From Brevundimonas sp. UBA6550 (GTDB taxonomy: Bacteria; Pseudomonadota; Alphaproteobacteria; Caulobacterales; Caulobacteraceae), in assembly GCF_002434505.1 (NCBI RefSeq), contig NZ_DJKE01000012.1, positions 124,001 through 188,000 on the forward strand: a stretch of 64,000 bases of DNA, in the 5' to 3' direction. Shown piece after piece: positions 34,899-44,038 of this stretch. The translations under genes were made by a program, and so were the position numbers. The notes below the pieces were generated by a model. It ran no database searches. It had not been told where the DNA came from and saw only the letters and a list, made by a program, of their open reading frames with translations. How positions within the stretch are numbered: the stretch's first letter is position 1; each line of letters starts with the position of its first letter.

Positions 34899-35907
34899 TC
34901 TCGACGCCTATATCGCCGGCCTGCCCAAGGCCGAACTGCATCTGCACATCGAGGGCAGTCTGGAGCCCGAACTGATGTTCGAACTGGCGCAGCGGAACGG
35001 CGTGTCCATTCCCTACGACAGCGTCGAGGCGGTGCGGGCGGCCTATGACTTTTCCAACCTGCAGGATTTCCTGGACATCTATTACGCCGGGGCGGCTGTG
35101 CTGCTGACCCGCAAGGATTTCGAGGATCTGGCCTTCGCCTATTTCCAGCGCGCGGCGGCGGACAATGTGCGCCACGCCGAAATCTTCTTCGACCCGCAGA
35201 CGCACACGGATCGCGGCGTGCCGTTCGGCGTGGTGGTCGAAGGGCTGATCGCGGGCATGGACTGGGCCAAGGCGGAACTGGGCGTGACCAGCGGCCTGAT
35301 CCTCAGCTTCCTGCGCCACCTGACCGAGGAGGAAGCCTTCGCCACCCTGGAGGCGGCCAAACCCTATCTGCATCACTTCATTGGCGTGGGGCTGGATTCG
35401 TCGGAGGTCGGCCATCCGCCGTCCAAGTTCCAGCGCGTCTTCGCCGCCGCCCGCGAGATGGGCCTGAAACTGTGCGCCCACGCCGGCGAGGAAGGCCCGC
35501 CTGCCTATGTGCATGAGGCGCTGGACCTGCTGCACATCGATCGGATGGACCACGGCAACCGCTCGATGGAGGACGAGGCCCTGATCGAACGTCTGGCCGC
35601 CGAACAGATGACCCTGACGGTCTGCCCGCTGTCGAACCTGAAACTGTGCGTGGTCAAGGATCTGAAGGATCACCCGGTCCCGGAGATGCTGCGCCGGGGT
35701 CTGCACGTCACCCTGAACTCGGACGACCCGTCCTATTTCGGCGGCTATGTGAACGCGAACTACAGCCAGCTGGCGGCGGCGGTCGGCCTGACGCGGGAAC
35801 AGGTGACGCAGTTGGCGAAAAACAGTTTCGAGGGCTCGTTCCTGGGCGACGCCGAGAAGGCCGCGCGGTTGGCCGAGGTGGAGGCCTACGCAAGGGCGGA
35901 GCGTTAG
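34891..35907 (+). CDS. adenine deaminase (adenosine-deaminase superfamily, Pa0148-like)
   Basis: A 338-residue Zn-dependent deaminase. Ligands and motifs: His17 and His19 in AELHLHIEGS, FFDPQTHTDRGVPF, LDSSEVGHPPSKFQRVF, CAHAGEEGPP, MDHGNRS and NSDDPSYFGGYV. The FFDPQTHTD and DSSEVGHPP segments match the Pa0148 branch, shown to deaminate adenine rather than adenosine. ATG 34891 gives the usual MTDLDAYIAGLPKAEL start; the longer frame runs into the toxin. It overlaps the toxin by 8 nt, perhaps coupling it to the toxin-antitoxin transcript. EC 3.5.4.2 is likely but assumed. Confidence 0.88.
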   Translation: MTDLDAYIAGLPKAELHLHIEGSLEPELMFELAQRNGVSIPYDSVEAVRAAYDFSNLQDFLDIYYAGAAVLLTRKDFEDLAFAYFQRAAADNVRHAEIFFDPQTHTDRGVPFGVVVEGLIAGMDWAKAELGVTSGLILSFLRHLTEEEAFATLEAAKPYLHHFIGVGLDSSEVGHPPSKFQRVFAAAREMGLKLCAHAGEEGPPAYVHEALDLLHIDRMDHGNRSMEDEALIERLAAEQMTLTVCPLSNLKLCVVKDLKDHPVPEMLRRGLHVTLNSDDPSYFGGYVNANYSQLAAAVGLTREQVTQLAKNSFEGSFLGDAEKAARLAEVEAYARAER

Positions 35908-35922
35908 CCTGACCACACGCCC

Positions 35923-35950
35923 GTCATCCTCGGCCTTGTTGACTAGGAGG
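35923..35950. repeat. Partial family B element (one arm only)
   Basis: gtcatcctcggccttgttgactagga matches the left arm of family B copies (gtcatcctaggccttgtgcctagga) but the right arm is missing. It sits 16 nt after the adenine deaminase stop and next to the convergent pncA stop (35953). Confidence 0.6.
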
Positions 35951-35952
35951 TG

Positions 35953-36585
35953 TCAGCCCAGCAGCGTCGCCGCCTCGATCTCCACTACGCCCAACACGCG
36001 GAAACGGTCGTGCGCGGCCGCCGCCGTTTCCGGCGCGATGGCGCGGCTGGCGTCGGTGACGACCACCGCCTCGAACCCCTCGCGCACCGCGTCCTCGGCG
36101 GTGAAACGGACGCAGTAGTCAAGCGCCAGCCCCGTCAGGAAAACCCGCGTCACGCCCAGTTCCCGCAACAGGCCGCCAAGGCCCGTCGGCGTCTCGTGGT
36201 CGTTCTCGAAGAAGCCGGAATAGCTGTCGACCGCGGGGTTGTAACCCTTGCGGATCACGGCCAACGCCTTGTTCACCACCGGCGCGATGTCAGGATGGAA
36301 ATCCGCGCCGCGCGAGCCTTGCAGACAGTGGTCGGGCCACAGCATCTGACGGCCATAGGCGACCTCGATCTCGGTGAAGGGCGTCGCGCCGGGATGGTTG
36401 GAGGCGAAACTGATCTGGTCCGGCGTGTGCCAGTCCTGGGTCACGATCACCCGTTCGAACCGTTCCGCCAGCCGCACGATCAGCGGCATGACCCCCGCCC
36501 CGCCCGACACGGCCAGCGCGCCGCCTTCGCAGAAGTCGTTCTGGGGGTCGATGACCAGAAGCGCGTCGGTGGGGCCGATCCGCAT
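35953..36585 (-). CDS. pncA: nicotinamidase
   Basis: A 210-residue amidohydrolase converting nicotinamide to nicotinate for NAD salvage. The catalytic triad is Asp13 (VIDPQNDF), Lys113 (IRKGYNP) and Cys158 (LALDYCVR); the metal site uses Asp51 and His53 (QDWHTPDQ). The ATG at 36585 shares its base with the fbp stop (TGATG), so pncA follows fbp on one transcript. Coupling of NAD salvage with FBPase is a local arrangement, not a pathway. Confidence 0.95.
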   Translation of the reverse strand: MRIGPTDALLVIDPQNDFCEGGALAVSGGAGVMPLIVRLAERFERVIVTQDWHTPDQISFASNHPGATPFTEIEVAYGRQMLWPDHCLQGSRGADFHPDIAPVVNKALAVIRKGYNPAVDSYSGFFENDHETPTGLGGLLRELGVTRVFLTGLALDYCVRFTAEDAVREGFEAVVVTDASRAIAPETAAAAHDRFRVLGVVEIEAATLLG

Positions 36586-37550
36586 CAGGCGGCGGCCAGG
36601 GCGTCGATTTCGTTCGCCGAGCCCAGGGCGACCGGGATGCGTTGGTGCAACTGCGTCGGCTGGACGTCCAGGATCGGCTGCACCCCGTCCGTCGTCGCCT
36701 TGCCGCCCGCCTGTTCGATCAGGAGGGCCATCGGATTGCCCTCGTACATCAGGCGCAGCTTGCCCGGCTTGTTCGGCTCGCGCCTGTCCCACGGATAGAT
36801 GAAGACGCCGCCGCGCATCAGGATGCGGTGCACGTCCGCCACCATAGCCGCGACCCAGCGCATGTTGAAGTTCTTGCCGCGCGGACCGTCCGCCCCCTTC
36901 AGCAGACCGTCGACATAGCGCTGCACAGCCTCGGCCCAGTGACGCTGGTTCGAGACATTGATCGCGAACTCCTTGGTGTCGGGCGAAACGGCGATGGCGT
37001 CGTGGGTCAGGAACCACTGACCATCCTGCGCCAGGGTGAAGCCCTTCACGCCGTTTCCGGTCGTCAGCACCAGCATGGTCTGCGGCCCATAGACGGCGTA
37101 GAGGGCCGCAACCTGTCGCCGCCCCGGCTGCAGGAAGTCGGCCTCGCCAGGCTGGGCGGACGGCGATTTCAGCACCGAGACGATGGTGCCGACCGGCGCA
37201 TTGATGTCGATGTTGGACGAACCATCCAGCGGGTCGAACAGGGCCAGATATTCGCCCGCCGCATTGGTCGCGATCTCTGCCGTATCCTTCTCTTCGGAGG
37301 CGACCCCGGCGATGGCCGGACAGGCCAGCAGCGCCTGGGTCAGCATGTCGTCGGTGATGACGTCCAGCTTCTTCTGCTCCTCATCCTGGACGTTGATCTG
37401 GCCCGAGGCGCCCAGGGCCCCGACCAGGGCGCCGCCCGCCACGACCCGGCTGATCTCGGCGCAGGTCTGTCCCACGACGGTCAGCACCGTCTTCAGGCCG
37501 TCCGCCACGTCCAGGGCGGCGATATGGGCGTCGAGGCTGGTGCGGGTCAT
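36585..37550 (-). CDS. fbp: fructose-1,6-bisphosphatase, class 1
   Basis: A 321-residue Mg-dependent phosphatase of gluconeogenesis. [24 protein letters not shown] is the FBPase/IMPase-superfamily signature; [23 protein letters not shown] and [37 protein letters not shown] are class 1 features. ATG 37550 ([10 protein letters not shown]) is chosen; the open upstream extension is unconserved. Its TGA overlaps the pncA ATG. Confidence 0.96.
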   Translation of the reverse strand: MTRTSLDAHIAALDVADGLKTVLTVVGQTCAEISRVVAGGALVGALGASGQINVQDEEQKKLDVITDDMLTQALLACPAIAGVASEEKDTAEIATNAAGEYLALFDPLDGSSNIDINAPVGTIVSVLKSPSAQPGEADFLQPGRRQVAALYAVYGPQTMLVLTTGNGVKGFTLAQDGQWFLTHDAIAVSPDTKEFAINVSNQRHWAEAVQRYVDGLLKGADGPRGKNFNMRWVAAMVADVHRILMRGGVFIYPWDRREPNKPGKLRLMYEGNPMALLIEQAGGKATTDGVQPILDVQPTQLHQRIPVALGSANEIDALAAA

Positions 37551-37642
37551 GCGGGAGGTCCGGTGCGGCTGAGGCGTCCCTGCGTTCTTGGCGGGCGACA
37601 CGCGCCGCCGCAAGACAAGAAACCCTCTTCCCACCGTAGCGC

Positions 37643-37672
37643 CGTCATCCCAGGTTCTGCGCCTGGGATGAC
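37643..37672. repeat. Short family-B-like palindrome
   Basis: gtcatcccagg and cctgggatgac form an 11-bp hairpin around ttctgcg. It keeps only the outer arms of family B. It lies 18 nt downstream of the esterase stop on the minus strand and about 92 nt upstream of fbp, so it may also act as a terminator for the esterase gene. Confidence 0.65.
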
Positions 37673-37690
37673 GGATCTCGCGGCGCCCGA

Positions 37691-38731
37691 TCAGATCGGC
37701 AGGATCGCCGTGCCGAAGGCCCGCTTCAGTTCATGGGCCGCGAACGTCTGCGCCGCCGCAGCGTCCGGGACCACCATGGCCATGCCGAAGAACTCGTGCG
37801 TCGAGCCGTGGAAGGTCTTGTGGCGCACGTCGACGCCCGCCTGCTCCAGCTTTTCGGCCAGCAGTTCGCCTTCCGACCGCAGCGGGTCGATCTCGGCGCA
37901 GATCACGGTCGAGGACGGCAGGCCGCTTAGGTCGGCGTTCTCGACGATGTTGATGCGCGGATCTTGCGCGTCGGCTTCGTTGGCGAAGATGTGTTTCACG
38001 AACCACTTCATCATCGGCTTGTTCAGCGGCTTGGCGTCGGCGTTCTCGACGTAGGATTCATTGTCCATGTCCACGCCGGCGACCGGATAGACCAGCACCT
38101 GATGCACCGGCAGGGTCACGCCCGCGTCGCGCGCCATCATCGACACGCCGATGGCCAGGTTGCCGCCCGCGCTTTCGCCCATGACCGCCACCTTCTGCGG
38201 GTCGCCGTTGAAGCTTTGCGCATTGTCCAGCACCCAGCGATAGGCGGCCAGGGCGTCGTCGTGGGCGGCGGGGAAGTGATGTTCCGGCGCCTGGCGATAA
38301 TGGACCGAGACCACGATGGCGTCGGCCATCTTGGACACGCCGCGCGGGCCGCCGTCATAGACGTCCAGATCGGCGATCACGAAGCCGCCGCCGTGGAAAT
38401 AGACCACGACCGGATGCAGCTTGTCCTGGGAATGGTCGTGCGGCTTGTAGATTCGGGCCTGGATCGGGCCGGCGGCGCCGGGGATGGCGATGTCGGTGGT
38501 CTTGACGCCCAGATCGTCGGATTTCGGCTCCTTGCCCGCCTTGCGCAGCAGGGCGTGGACGGCGTCGGTGGGGGTGGGCTGCTGGCGAGCCTCCTCGGGC
38601 GACAGGGTCTCGATCGGCTTCCCGCCGAGCGAGGCCAATTCATCCAGCACCTTCTGCATCGGGCCATCGGCCTTGGCGGGGGTGTCGCGCGGCTTTTCGT
38701 TGTCGCCGAACAGCTTGTCTATAATGGACAT
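37691..38731 (-). CDS. HSL-family alpha/beta hydrolase (esterase/lipase)
   Basis: A 346-residue hydrolase of the hormone-sensitive-lipase type: oxyanion-hole [14 protein letters not shown], nucleophile elbow VMGESAGGN, catalytic Asp region [11 protein letters not shown] and His in [10 protein letters not shown]. About 60 N-terminal residues ([16 protein letters not shown]...) form a charged cap region. ATG 38731 is chosen because the next in-frame extension is proline-rich and crosses into the divergent glycine riboswitch region. Substrate unknown. Confidence 0.88.
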   Translation of the reverse strand: MSIIDKLFGDNEKPRDTPAKADGPMQKVLDELASLGGKPIETLSPEEARQQPTPTDAVHALLRKAGKEPKSDDLGVKTTDIAIPGAAGPIQARIYKPHDHSQDKLHPVVVYFHGGGFVIADLDVYDGGPRGVSKMADAIVVSVHYRQAPEHHFPAAHDDALAAYRWVLDNAQSFNGDPQKVAVMGESAGGNLAIGVSMMARDAGVTLPVHQVLVYPVAGVDMDNESYVENADAKPLNKPMMKWFVKHIFANEADAQDPRINIVENADLSGLPSSTVICAEIDPLRSEGELLAEKLEQAGVDVRHKTFHGSTHEFFGMAMVVPDAAAAQTFAAHELKRAFGTAILPI

Positions 38732-38844
38732 TTTCGCATTCCTGGGTTTGGTGTGGGGGCTCGGGACGACAACCCGCCGCACGCATCCTTGTTCCCCGCC
38801 CGCTTGACTTGACGCTTGAGTCGATGCCTTAGGTCGAACGCTCT

Positions 38845-39030
38845 CGCGGGAGAGTTCGGGGACGGGAAACCGGCCGCGACGCCGAAGGCGCAACCGCCCC
38901 GGAAACGCTCAGGCAAACGGACCGCGACAGCATACGGACGCTGGAAAGTCGCCCTCGATGGGCGCGCCGACGGAGCAAGGCGACATGATTTGGTCGCCGG
39001 AATCTCTCAGGCTTCAGGACAGCGGGGGCG
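38845..39030 (+). promoter_or_regulatory. Tandem glycine riboswitch
   Basis: Two consecutive aptamers: the first has cgggagag, gccgaaggcgcaa, aacgctcaggcaaacgg and acag; the second has tggaaag, cgacggagcaa and aatctctcaggcttcaggacag. These are the conserved blocks of glycine riboswitch type-1 and type-2 aptamers in tandem. It lies in the 349-nt gap between the divergent esterase gene and gcvT and controls the glycine cleavage genes, which glycine should switch on. Confidence 0.96.
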
Positions 39031-39039
39031 CGAGGACCG

Positions 39040-39055
39040 GCGGAGCTCCGCCCCA
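39040..39055 (+). promoter_or_regulatory. Palindrome after the glycine riboswitch (possible expression platform)
   Basis: ggcggagctccgcc (39040-39053, within a base) is a perfect palindrome in the segment between the second aptamer and gcvT; upstream gggggcg could compete for cgcccc. It could be part of a termination or RBS switch, but no structure was computed. Confidence 0.35.
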
Positions 39056-39080
39056 ACACGCGACCGCGAAAGCCTGAACC

Positions 39081-40193
39081 ATGACCGACCAGACCCTGAA
39101 GACCACGCCCCTGAACGCCGCGCACCGCGCGCTGGGGGCCCGCATGGTGGGCTTCGGCGGCTATGACATGCCGGTCCAGTACGAAGGGGTCCTGGCCGAA
39201 CACCGCTGGACCCGCGAACACGCCGGTCTGTTCGACGTGTCCCACATGGGCCAGTGCAAGATCACCGGCGCCGACTCGACCGCCCAGTTCGAACGCTTCG
39301 TGCCCGGCGACTATGAAATCCTGAAGGCCGGCAAGCAGAAATATTCGGTGCTGCTGAACGACCAGGGCGGGATCATCGACGACCTGATGGCCGGTCGTCC
39401 CGACCACGACGGCCTGTTCGTCGTCGTCAACGCGGGCAACAAGGACGAGGACTTCGCCTTCTGGAACGCCAATCTGCAAGGCGACGCCAAGCTTACGGTT
39501 CTGGACCGCGCCCTGATCGCCATTCAGGGACCCGAGGCCGCCGAGGTCATGGCCGCCCACGAGCCCGTGCTGGCCGAGATGGGCTTCATGGAGACGGCCC
39601 GCCTGATGCTGTTCGGCGTCGATGCTTATGTGTCGCGCTCGGGCTACACCGGCGAGGACGGCTATGAGATTTCGGTCCCGGCGGACCAGGCCGAGCGCAT
39701 CTGGAACACCATTCTGGAAGACGCCCGCGTCAAGCCGATCGGCCTTGGCGCCCGCGACAGCTTGCGCCTGGAAGCCGGTCTGCCGCTGCACGGCCACGAC
39801 ATCGACCCGACCACCAGCCCGGTCGAAGGCGCCCTGACCTTCGCCCTGTCCAAGTCGAGGAAGGAGCGCGCCGACTTCAACGGCGCCGACCGCATTCTGA
39901 AGGAGCTGGCCGACGGCCCATCGCGCGTTCGCGTCGGCCTGCATGTCAAGCAAGGCGCCCCGGCCCGCGAAGGCGCCGAGATCGCCGACGCCGACGGCGC
40001 GGTGATCGGCAAGGTCACCTCGGGCGGCCCCTCGCCCACCCTGGGCCACAACATCGCCATGGGCTTCGTGCCCCCCGCCTTCGCCGCCCTGGGCACGGAG
40101 TTGCAGGTCATCGTGCGCGGCAAGCCCGCCGCCGCCGAGGTCGTCGCCATGCCCTTCGTGGCCCAACGCTATTACCGCAAGCCGAAGGCGTAA
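39081..40193 (+). CDS. gcvT: glycine cleavage system T protein (aminomethyltransferase)
   Basis: A 370-residue folate-dependent enzyme that takes the methylene from aminomethyl-lipoyl GcvH, giving methylene-THF and ammonia. LNAAHRALGARMVGFGGYDMPVQYEGVLAEHRWTREHAGLFDVSHMG, the folate-binding SRSGYTGEDGYEI (catalytic Asp region YTGEDG) and GLGARDSLRLEAGLPLHGHDID are all present. First gene after the glycine riboswitch. A family B repeat follows the stop before gcvH. Confidence 0.97.
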   Translation: MTDQTLKTTPLNAAHRALGARMVGFGGYDMPVQYEGVLAEHRWTREHAGLFDVSHMGQCKITGADSTAQFERFVPGDYEILKAGKQKYSVLLNDQGGIIDDLMAGRPDHDGLFVVVNAGNKDEDFAFWNANLQGDAKLTVLDRALIAIQGPEAAEVMAAHEPVLAEMGFMETARLMLFGVDAYVSRSGYTGEDGYEISVPADQAERIWNTILEDARVKPIGLGARDSLRLEAGLPLHGHDIDPTTSPVEGALTFALSKSRKERADFNGADRILKELADGPSRVRVGLHVKQGAPAREGAEIADADGAVIGKVTSGGPSPTLGHNIAMGFVPPAFAALGTELQVIVRGKPAAAEVVAMPFVAQRYYRKPKA

Positions 40194-40207
40194 CGCCCCA
40201 CGCTTCC

Positions 40208-40314
40208 GTCACCCCGGGCCTTGTGCCTAGGGTCCCATACACGCCGACGCCCGCCGTCGGATCACGGCTTCCGAAACCGGGGGTCTGGATCCCAGGCACA
40301 AGGCCTAGGATGAC
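40208..40314. repeat. Palindromic intergenic element, family B, copy 3 (between gcvT and gcvH)
   Basis: gtcaccccgggccttgtgcctagg on the left is complementary (imperfectly) to cctaggatgac with cacaaggcctagg on the right. It begins 15 nt after the gcvT stop and fills most of the gcvT-gcvH gap. The 3' arm ends 47 nt before the gcvH ATG. Confidence 0.8.
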
Positions 40315-40360
40315 GAGTTGAACATCAGACCGCTTCGGCGGCTCTTGCGAGGACAGACAG

Positions 40361-40726
40361 ATGAAGTTCACCAAGGATCACGAGTGGGTCAGCCTGGACG
40401 GCGACATCGCCACCGTCGGCATCTCCAAACACGCCGCCGACGCCCTGGGCGACGTGGTGTTCGTCGAAGTGCCCGAGGTCGGCAAGACCGTCTCGAAGGG
40501 CGACAGCTTCGCCGTGGTCGAGAGCGTCAAGGCGGCGTCGGACGTCTACGCCCCCGTCTCGGGCGAGGTGGTCGAGGCCAACGACGCCCTGTCGACCGCC
40601 CCGGAAACCGTCAACTCGGCCGCCGAAGCCGACGGCTGGTTCGCCAAAATCAAGGTCTCGGACGCCTCGCAACTGGACGCCCTGATGGATCAGGCCGCCT
40701 ACGACGCCTTCCTGGCCACGCTGTAA
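40361..40726 (+). CDS. gcvH: glycine cleavage system H protein
   Basis: A 121-residue lipoyl carrier that shuttles the aminomethyl group between P, T and L proteins. [22 protein letters not shown] is the family start, and the lipoylation site is Lys57 in [25 protein letters not shown]. Length typical. It sits between two palindromic repeats. Confidence 0.97.
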   Translation: MKFTKDHEWVSLDGDIATVGISKHAADALGDVVFVEVPEVGKTVSKGDSFAVVESVKAASDVYAPVSGEVVEANDALSTAPETVNSAAEADGWFAKIKVSDASQLDALMDQAAYDAFLATL

Positions 40727-40732
40727 TTTCAT

Positions 40733-40861
40733 CCGCTCATCCCGGCGAAAGCCGGGACCCAGTCCTTTCGCGAGGCAGGGTGCGTGGGATGAGCGGCTCT
40801 CTTTGATCGACGCGACCGATCGCCCGAAACACTGGGTCCCGGCTTTCGCCGGGATGAGCGG
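40733..40861. repeat. Palindromic intergenic element, family C, copy 1 (between gcvH and gcvPA)
   Basis: ccgctcatcccggcgaaag and ccgggacccagt on the left match actgggtcccgg and ctttcgccgggatgagcgg on the right, a long stem interrupted by a 50-nt centre. It begins 7 nt after the gcvH stop and ends 8 nt before the gcvPA ATG. The other copy is at 52747. Confidence 0.9.
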
Positions 40862-40869
40862 AACAGAAT

Positions 40870-42216
40870 ATGCGCTACCTCCCCCTGACGCCCGACGACC
40901 GCACGGCGATGCTCGCCGCCATCGGCGCGAAAACCATCGACGACCTGTTCGTTGACGTGCCCGAGAGCGCGCGGCTGGACGGACCTGTCGATCTGCCCCG
41001 CGTGGCGGGCGAACTGGAGGTCGAGCGCGCCCTGTCCGCCATGGCCGCCAAGAATGCGACCGCCGGGGCCGTGCCCTTCTTCTGCGGCGCCGGGGCCTAC
41101 AAGCACCATGTCCCGGCGACGGTGGATCATGTGATCCAGCGCTCGGAGTTCCTGACCAGCTACACCCCCTATCAGCCGGAAATCGCGCAAGGGACCCTGC
41201 AGTACCTTTACGAGTTCCAGACCCAGGTCGCGAACCTGACCGGAATGCCGGTGGCCAACGCCTCCCTCTATGACGGTTCGACCGCCATGGCCGAGGGCGT
41301 GCTGATGGCCACGCGCGTGACCCGCCGCAACAAGGCGGTGATCTCGGGCGGCGTCCACCCCCACTATGTCAAGGCGACCGAGACCGTGGTTCACGCCGTC
41401 GGCGTGGAGACTGAAGTGCTGGCCCCCGCCTTCGACGCCGAAGCCGCCGTGATCGACCAGATCGGCCCGGACACCGCCTGCGTCGTCGTCCAGACGCCCA
41501 ACGTCTTCGGCACGGCGACCGATGTCACCAGGATCGCCGAGGCCGCCCATGCCGCCGGCGCCCTGCTGATCGTCGTGGTGACGGAGGCCGTGTCGATGGG
41601 CCTGTTGAAATCGCCCGGCGAAATGGGCGCCGACATCGTCGCGGCCGAAGGCCAGTCGATCGGCAACGCCCTGAACTTCGGCGGCCCCTATGTCGGCCTG
41701 TTCGCCACGCGCGAGAAGCTGATCCGCCAGATGCCCGGCCGCCTGACCGGCGAGACCGTGGACGCCGACGGCGAGCGCGGCTTCGTCCTTACCCTGTCCA
41801 CGCGCGAGCAGCATATCCGCCGCGACAAGGCGACCTCGAACATCTGCACCAACTCGGGCCTGTGCACCCTGGCCTTCACCATCCACATGAGCCTGCTGGG
41901 CGAGACGGGCCTGCGCAAACTGGCCCTGCTGAACCACGAGAAGGCCATCGCCACGCGCGACGCCCTGGCCGCCATTCCGGGCGTCGAGGTCCTGACACCG
42001 CGCTTCTTCAACGAGTTCGCGATCCGCCTGCCCAAAAACGCGACCGAGGTCGTGGACGCCCTGGCCGCCCATCACGTCCTGGCCGGCGTGCCCTATAGCC
42101 GCCTGGCGCCCCACGCGGGCATGGACGACGTCCTGCTGGTCGCCGCGACCGAGACGACGCTGGATGCCGACATCCAGATCCTCGCCAAGTCCCTCTCCAA
42201 AGTCCTGGCCGCCTAA
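40870..42216 (+). CDS. gcvPA: glycine dehydrogenase (decarboxylating) subunit 1
   Basis: A 448-residue N-terminal half of the split P protein. [62 protein letters not shown], and [20 protein letters not shown] segments ([11 protein letters not shown]) match GcvPA. With GcvPB it decarboxylates glycine on PLP and transfers the rest to GcvH. Many alphaproteobacteria use this split form. The gap to gcvPB is 12 nt. Confidence 0.96.
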   Translation: MRYLPLTPDDRTAMLAAIGAKTIDDLFVDVPESARLDGPVDLPRVAGELEVERALSAMAAKNATAGAVPFFCGAGAYKHHVPATVDHVIQRSEFLTSYTPYQPEIAQGTLQYLYEFQTQVANLTGMPVANASLYDGSTAMAEGVLMATRVTRRNKAVISGGVHPHYVKATETVVHAVGVETEVLAPAFDAEAAVIDQIGPDTACVVVQTPNVFGTATDVTRIAEAAHAAGALLIVVVTEAVSMGLLKSPGEMGADIVAAEGQSIGNALNFGGPYVGLFATREKLIRQMPGRLTGETVDADGERGFVLTLSTREQHIRRDKATSNICTNSGLCTLAFTIHMSLLGETGLRKLALLNHEKAIATRDALAAIPGVEVLTPRFFNEFAIRLPKNATEVVDALAAHHVLAGVPYSRLAPHAGMDDVLLVAATETTLDADIQILAKSLSKVLAA

Positions 42217-42228
42217 GGGAAACCGATC

Positions 42229-43797
42229 ATGAGCACCATGAACACCGTCGGCCGCCCGACCGCCCCGAACCCCGTCCAGACCAAGCCCGCCACCCTGACC
42301 GGCGGACGCGGCCTGTTGCAGAACGAAGCCCTGATCTTCGAGGGCGACGGCTGGGGCAAAACCGGCGTCGATCTGCCGGAACCCAGGACCGATGCGTCCG
42401 ACCTGGGCGATCTGGTCCGCAAGGATCCGATCGGCCTGCCCGGCCTGTCCGAGCCGGAAGCCATGCGCCACTATGTGCGCCTGAGCCAAAAGAACCACGC
42501 CATCGACCTGGCCATCTATCCGCTGGGTTCGTGTACGATGAAGCACAACCCGCGCCTGAACGAGAAGATGGCGCGTCTGCCCGGTTTCTCGGACATCCAC
42601 CCGCTGCAGCCGCAATCGACGGTTCAGGGCGCGCTGGAGCTGATGGATACGCTGGCCCACTGGCTGAAGACCCTGACCGGAATGCCCGCCGTCGCGCTTT
42701 CTCCGAAAGCGGGCGCGCATGGCGAACTGTGCGGCCTGATGGCCATCCGCGCCGCCCACGAGGCCAAGGGCGAGCATGAGCAGCGTCGCAAGGTGCTGGT
42801 CCCCACGTCCGCCCACGGCACCAACCCGGCCACCGCCGCCTTCGTCGGCTATTCCGTCGTCGAGGTCGCCCAGACCGAGGACGGCCGCGTGGACGTCGCC
42901 GATCTGGCGTCCAAGCTGGGCCCGGACGTCGCCGCCATCATGGTGACCAACCCCAACACCTGCGGCCTGTTCGAGCGCGACATCATCGAGATCGCGCGCC
43001 TGACGCACGAGGCGGGCGCATACTTCTACTGCGACGGCGCCAACTTCAACGCCATCGTCGGCCGGGTCCGCCCGGGCGATCTGGGCGTGGACGCCATGCA
43101 CATCAACCTGCACAAAACCTTCTCCACGCCCCACGGCGGCGGCGGTCCGGGCGCGGGTCCGGTGGTGCTGTCGGAGGCGCTCGCGCCCTTCGCGCCCGCC
43201 CCGTGGGTCGTGCATGACGAAGGCGGCTATCGCCTGATCGAGCGCGAGGAAGACGAGGCGGCGCAGGCCTTTGGCCGTCTGTGCGCCTTCCAGGGCCAGA
43301 TGGGCATGTACGTCCGCGCCTTGTCCTACATGATGAGCCACGGCTCTGACGGCCTGCGTCAGGTGGCCGAGGACGCCGTCCTGAACGCCAATTACATCAA
43401 GGCCCGCCTGCAGGACCTGATGAGCCCGGCCTTCCCCGACGGCCCCTGCATGCACGAGGCCCTGTTCGACGACGAATGGCTGAAGGGCACGGACATCACC
43501 ACGCTCGACTTCGCCAAGGCGATGATCGACGAGGGCTTCCACCCGATGACCATGTATTTCCCGCTGGTCGTCCACGGCGCCATGCTGATCGAGCCGACGG
43601 AGACCGAGTCCAAGGCCGAGCTGGACCGCTTCATCCACGCCATGCGCCTGCTGGCCGAGGCCGCGAAGGCCGGCGACGTCGACCGCTTCAAGGGCGCCCC
43701 CTTCCACGCCCCGCTGAAACGCCTGGACGAAACCCGCGCCGCCCGCTCGCCGGTGCTGCGCTGGTCGGCGCCGGAAGGCTCCAACCAGGCGGCCTAG
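42229..43797 (+). CDS. gcvPB: glycine dehydrogenase (decarboxylating) subunit 2
   Basis: A 522-residue C-terminal half carrying PLP: Lys296 in HINLHKTFSTPHGGGGPGAGP is the PLP lysine. LPGLSEPEAMRHYVRLSQKNHAIDLAIYPLGSCTMKHNPR and SAHGTNPATA are typical. The start is ATG in MSTMNTVGRPTAPN. It ends the gcv operon; a family B repeat follows 12 nt after the stop. The L protein is not in the window. Confidence 0.96.
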   Translation: MSTMNTVGRPTAPNPVQTKPATLTGGRGLLQNEALIFEGDGWGKTGVDLPEPRTDASDLGDLVRKDPIGLPGLSEPEAMRHYVRLSQKNHAIDLAIYPLGSCTMKHNPRLNEKMARLPGFSDIHPLQPQSTVQGALELMDTLAHWLKTLTGMPAVALSPKAGAHGELCGLMAIRAAHEAKGEHEQRRKVLVPTSAHGTNPATAAFVGYSVVEVAQTEDGRVDVADLASKLGPDVAAIMVTNPNTCGLFERDIIEIARLTHEAGAYFYCDGANFNAIVGRVRPGDLGVDAMHINLHKTFSTPHGGGGPGAGPVVLSEALAPFAPAPWVVHDEGGYRLIEREEDEAAQAFGRLCAFQGQMGMYVRALSYMMSHGSDGLRQVAEDAVLNANYIKARLQDLMSPAFPDGPCMHEALFDDEWLKGTDITTLDFAKAMIDEGFHPMTMYFPLVVHGAMLIEPTETESKAELDRFIHAMRLLAEAAKAGDVDRFKGAPFHAPLKRLDETRAARSPVLRWSAPEGSNQAA

Positions 43798-43808
43798 TAC
43801 CTTATCCC

Positions 43809-43914
43809 GTCATCCCAGGGCTTGTCCCTGGGATCCATACACCCGGTGTTCGACGACCGCCCCCGCTGCGGACACACCGGGCGTATGGATCCTCGCCACA
43901 AGGGCGAGGATGAC
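43809..43914. repeat. Palindromic intergenic element, family B, copy 4
   Basis: gtcatcccagggcttgtccctgggatccatac and gtatggatcctcgcc...gaggatgac form an inverted repeat with a divergent right arm (tcgccacaagggcga). It begins 12 nt after gcvPB, 125 nt before the SDR gene. Confidence 0.8.
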
Positions 43915-44038
43915 CGCGGATGAGTGCAGAGTCGCACACCGCCGCCGTCGCAACGCCCCGAAGCGCGCACAGCCGATAGGCCGGTCTGGCCGGTCCCAAA
44001 CCCTTCACGAGCCATCCATTCCGCTGCAAGATGGCGTC

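Noticed and set aside
40208-40861. Possible CRISPR-like array at the repeats near gcvH
   Set aside because: There are two different, single palindromic elements, not regularly spaced direct repeats with unique spacers.
40729-43707. 992-residue antisense open frame across gcvPA-gcvPB
   Set aside because: Same GC-bias artefact over two well-defined genes; its composition (Gly, His, Gln, Asp-rich) is typical of shadow frames.
43910-44038. N-terminal extension of the SDR gene upstream of 44039
   Set aside because: The added residues are Arg/Pro-rich and not part of the family; ATG 44039 with TGATGGLG near residue 21 is a normal start.
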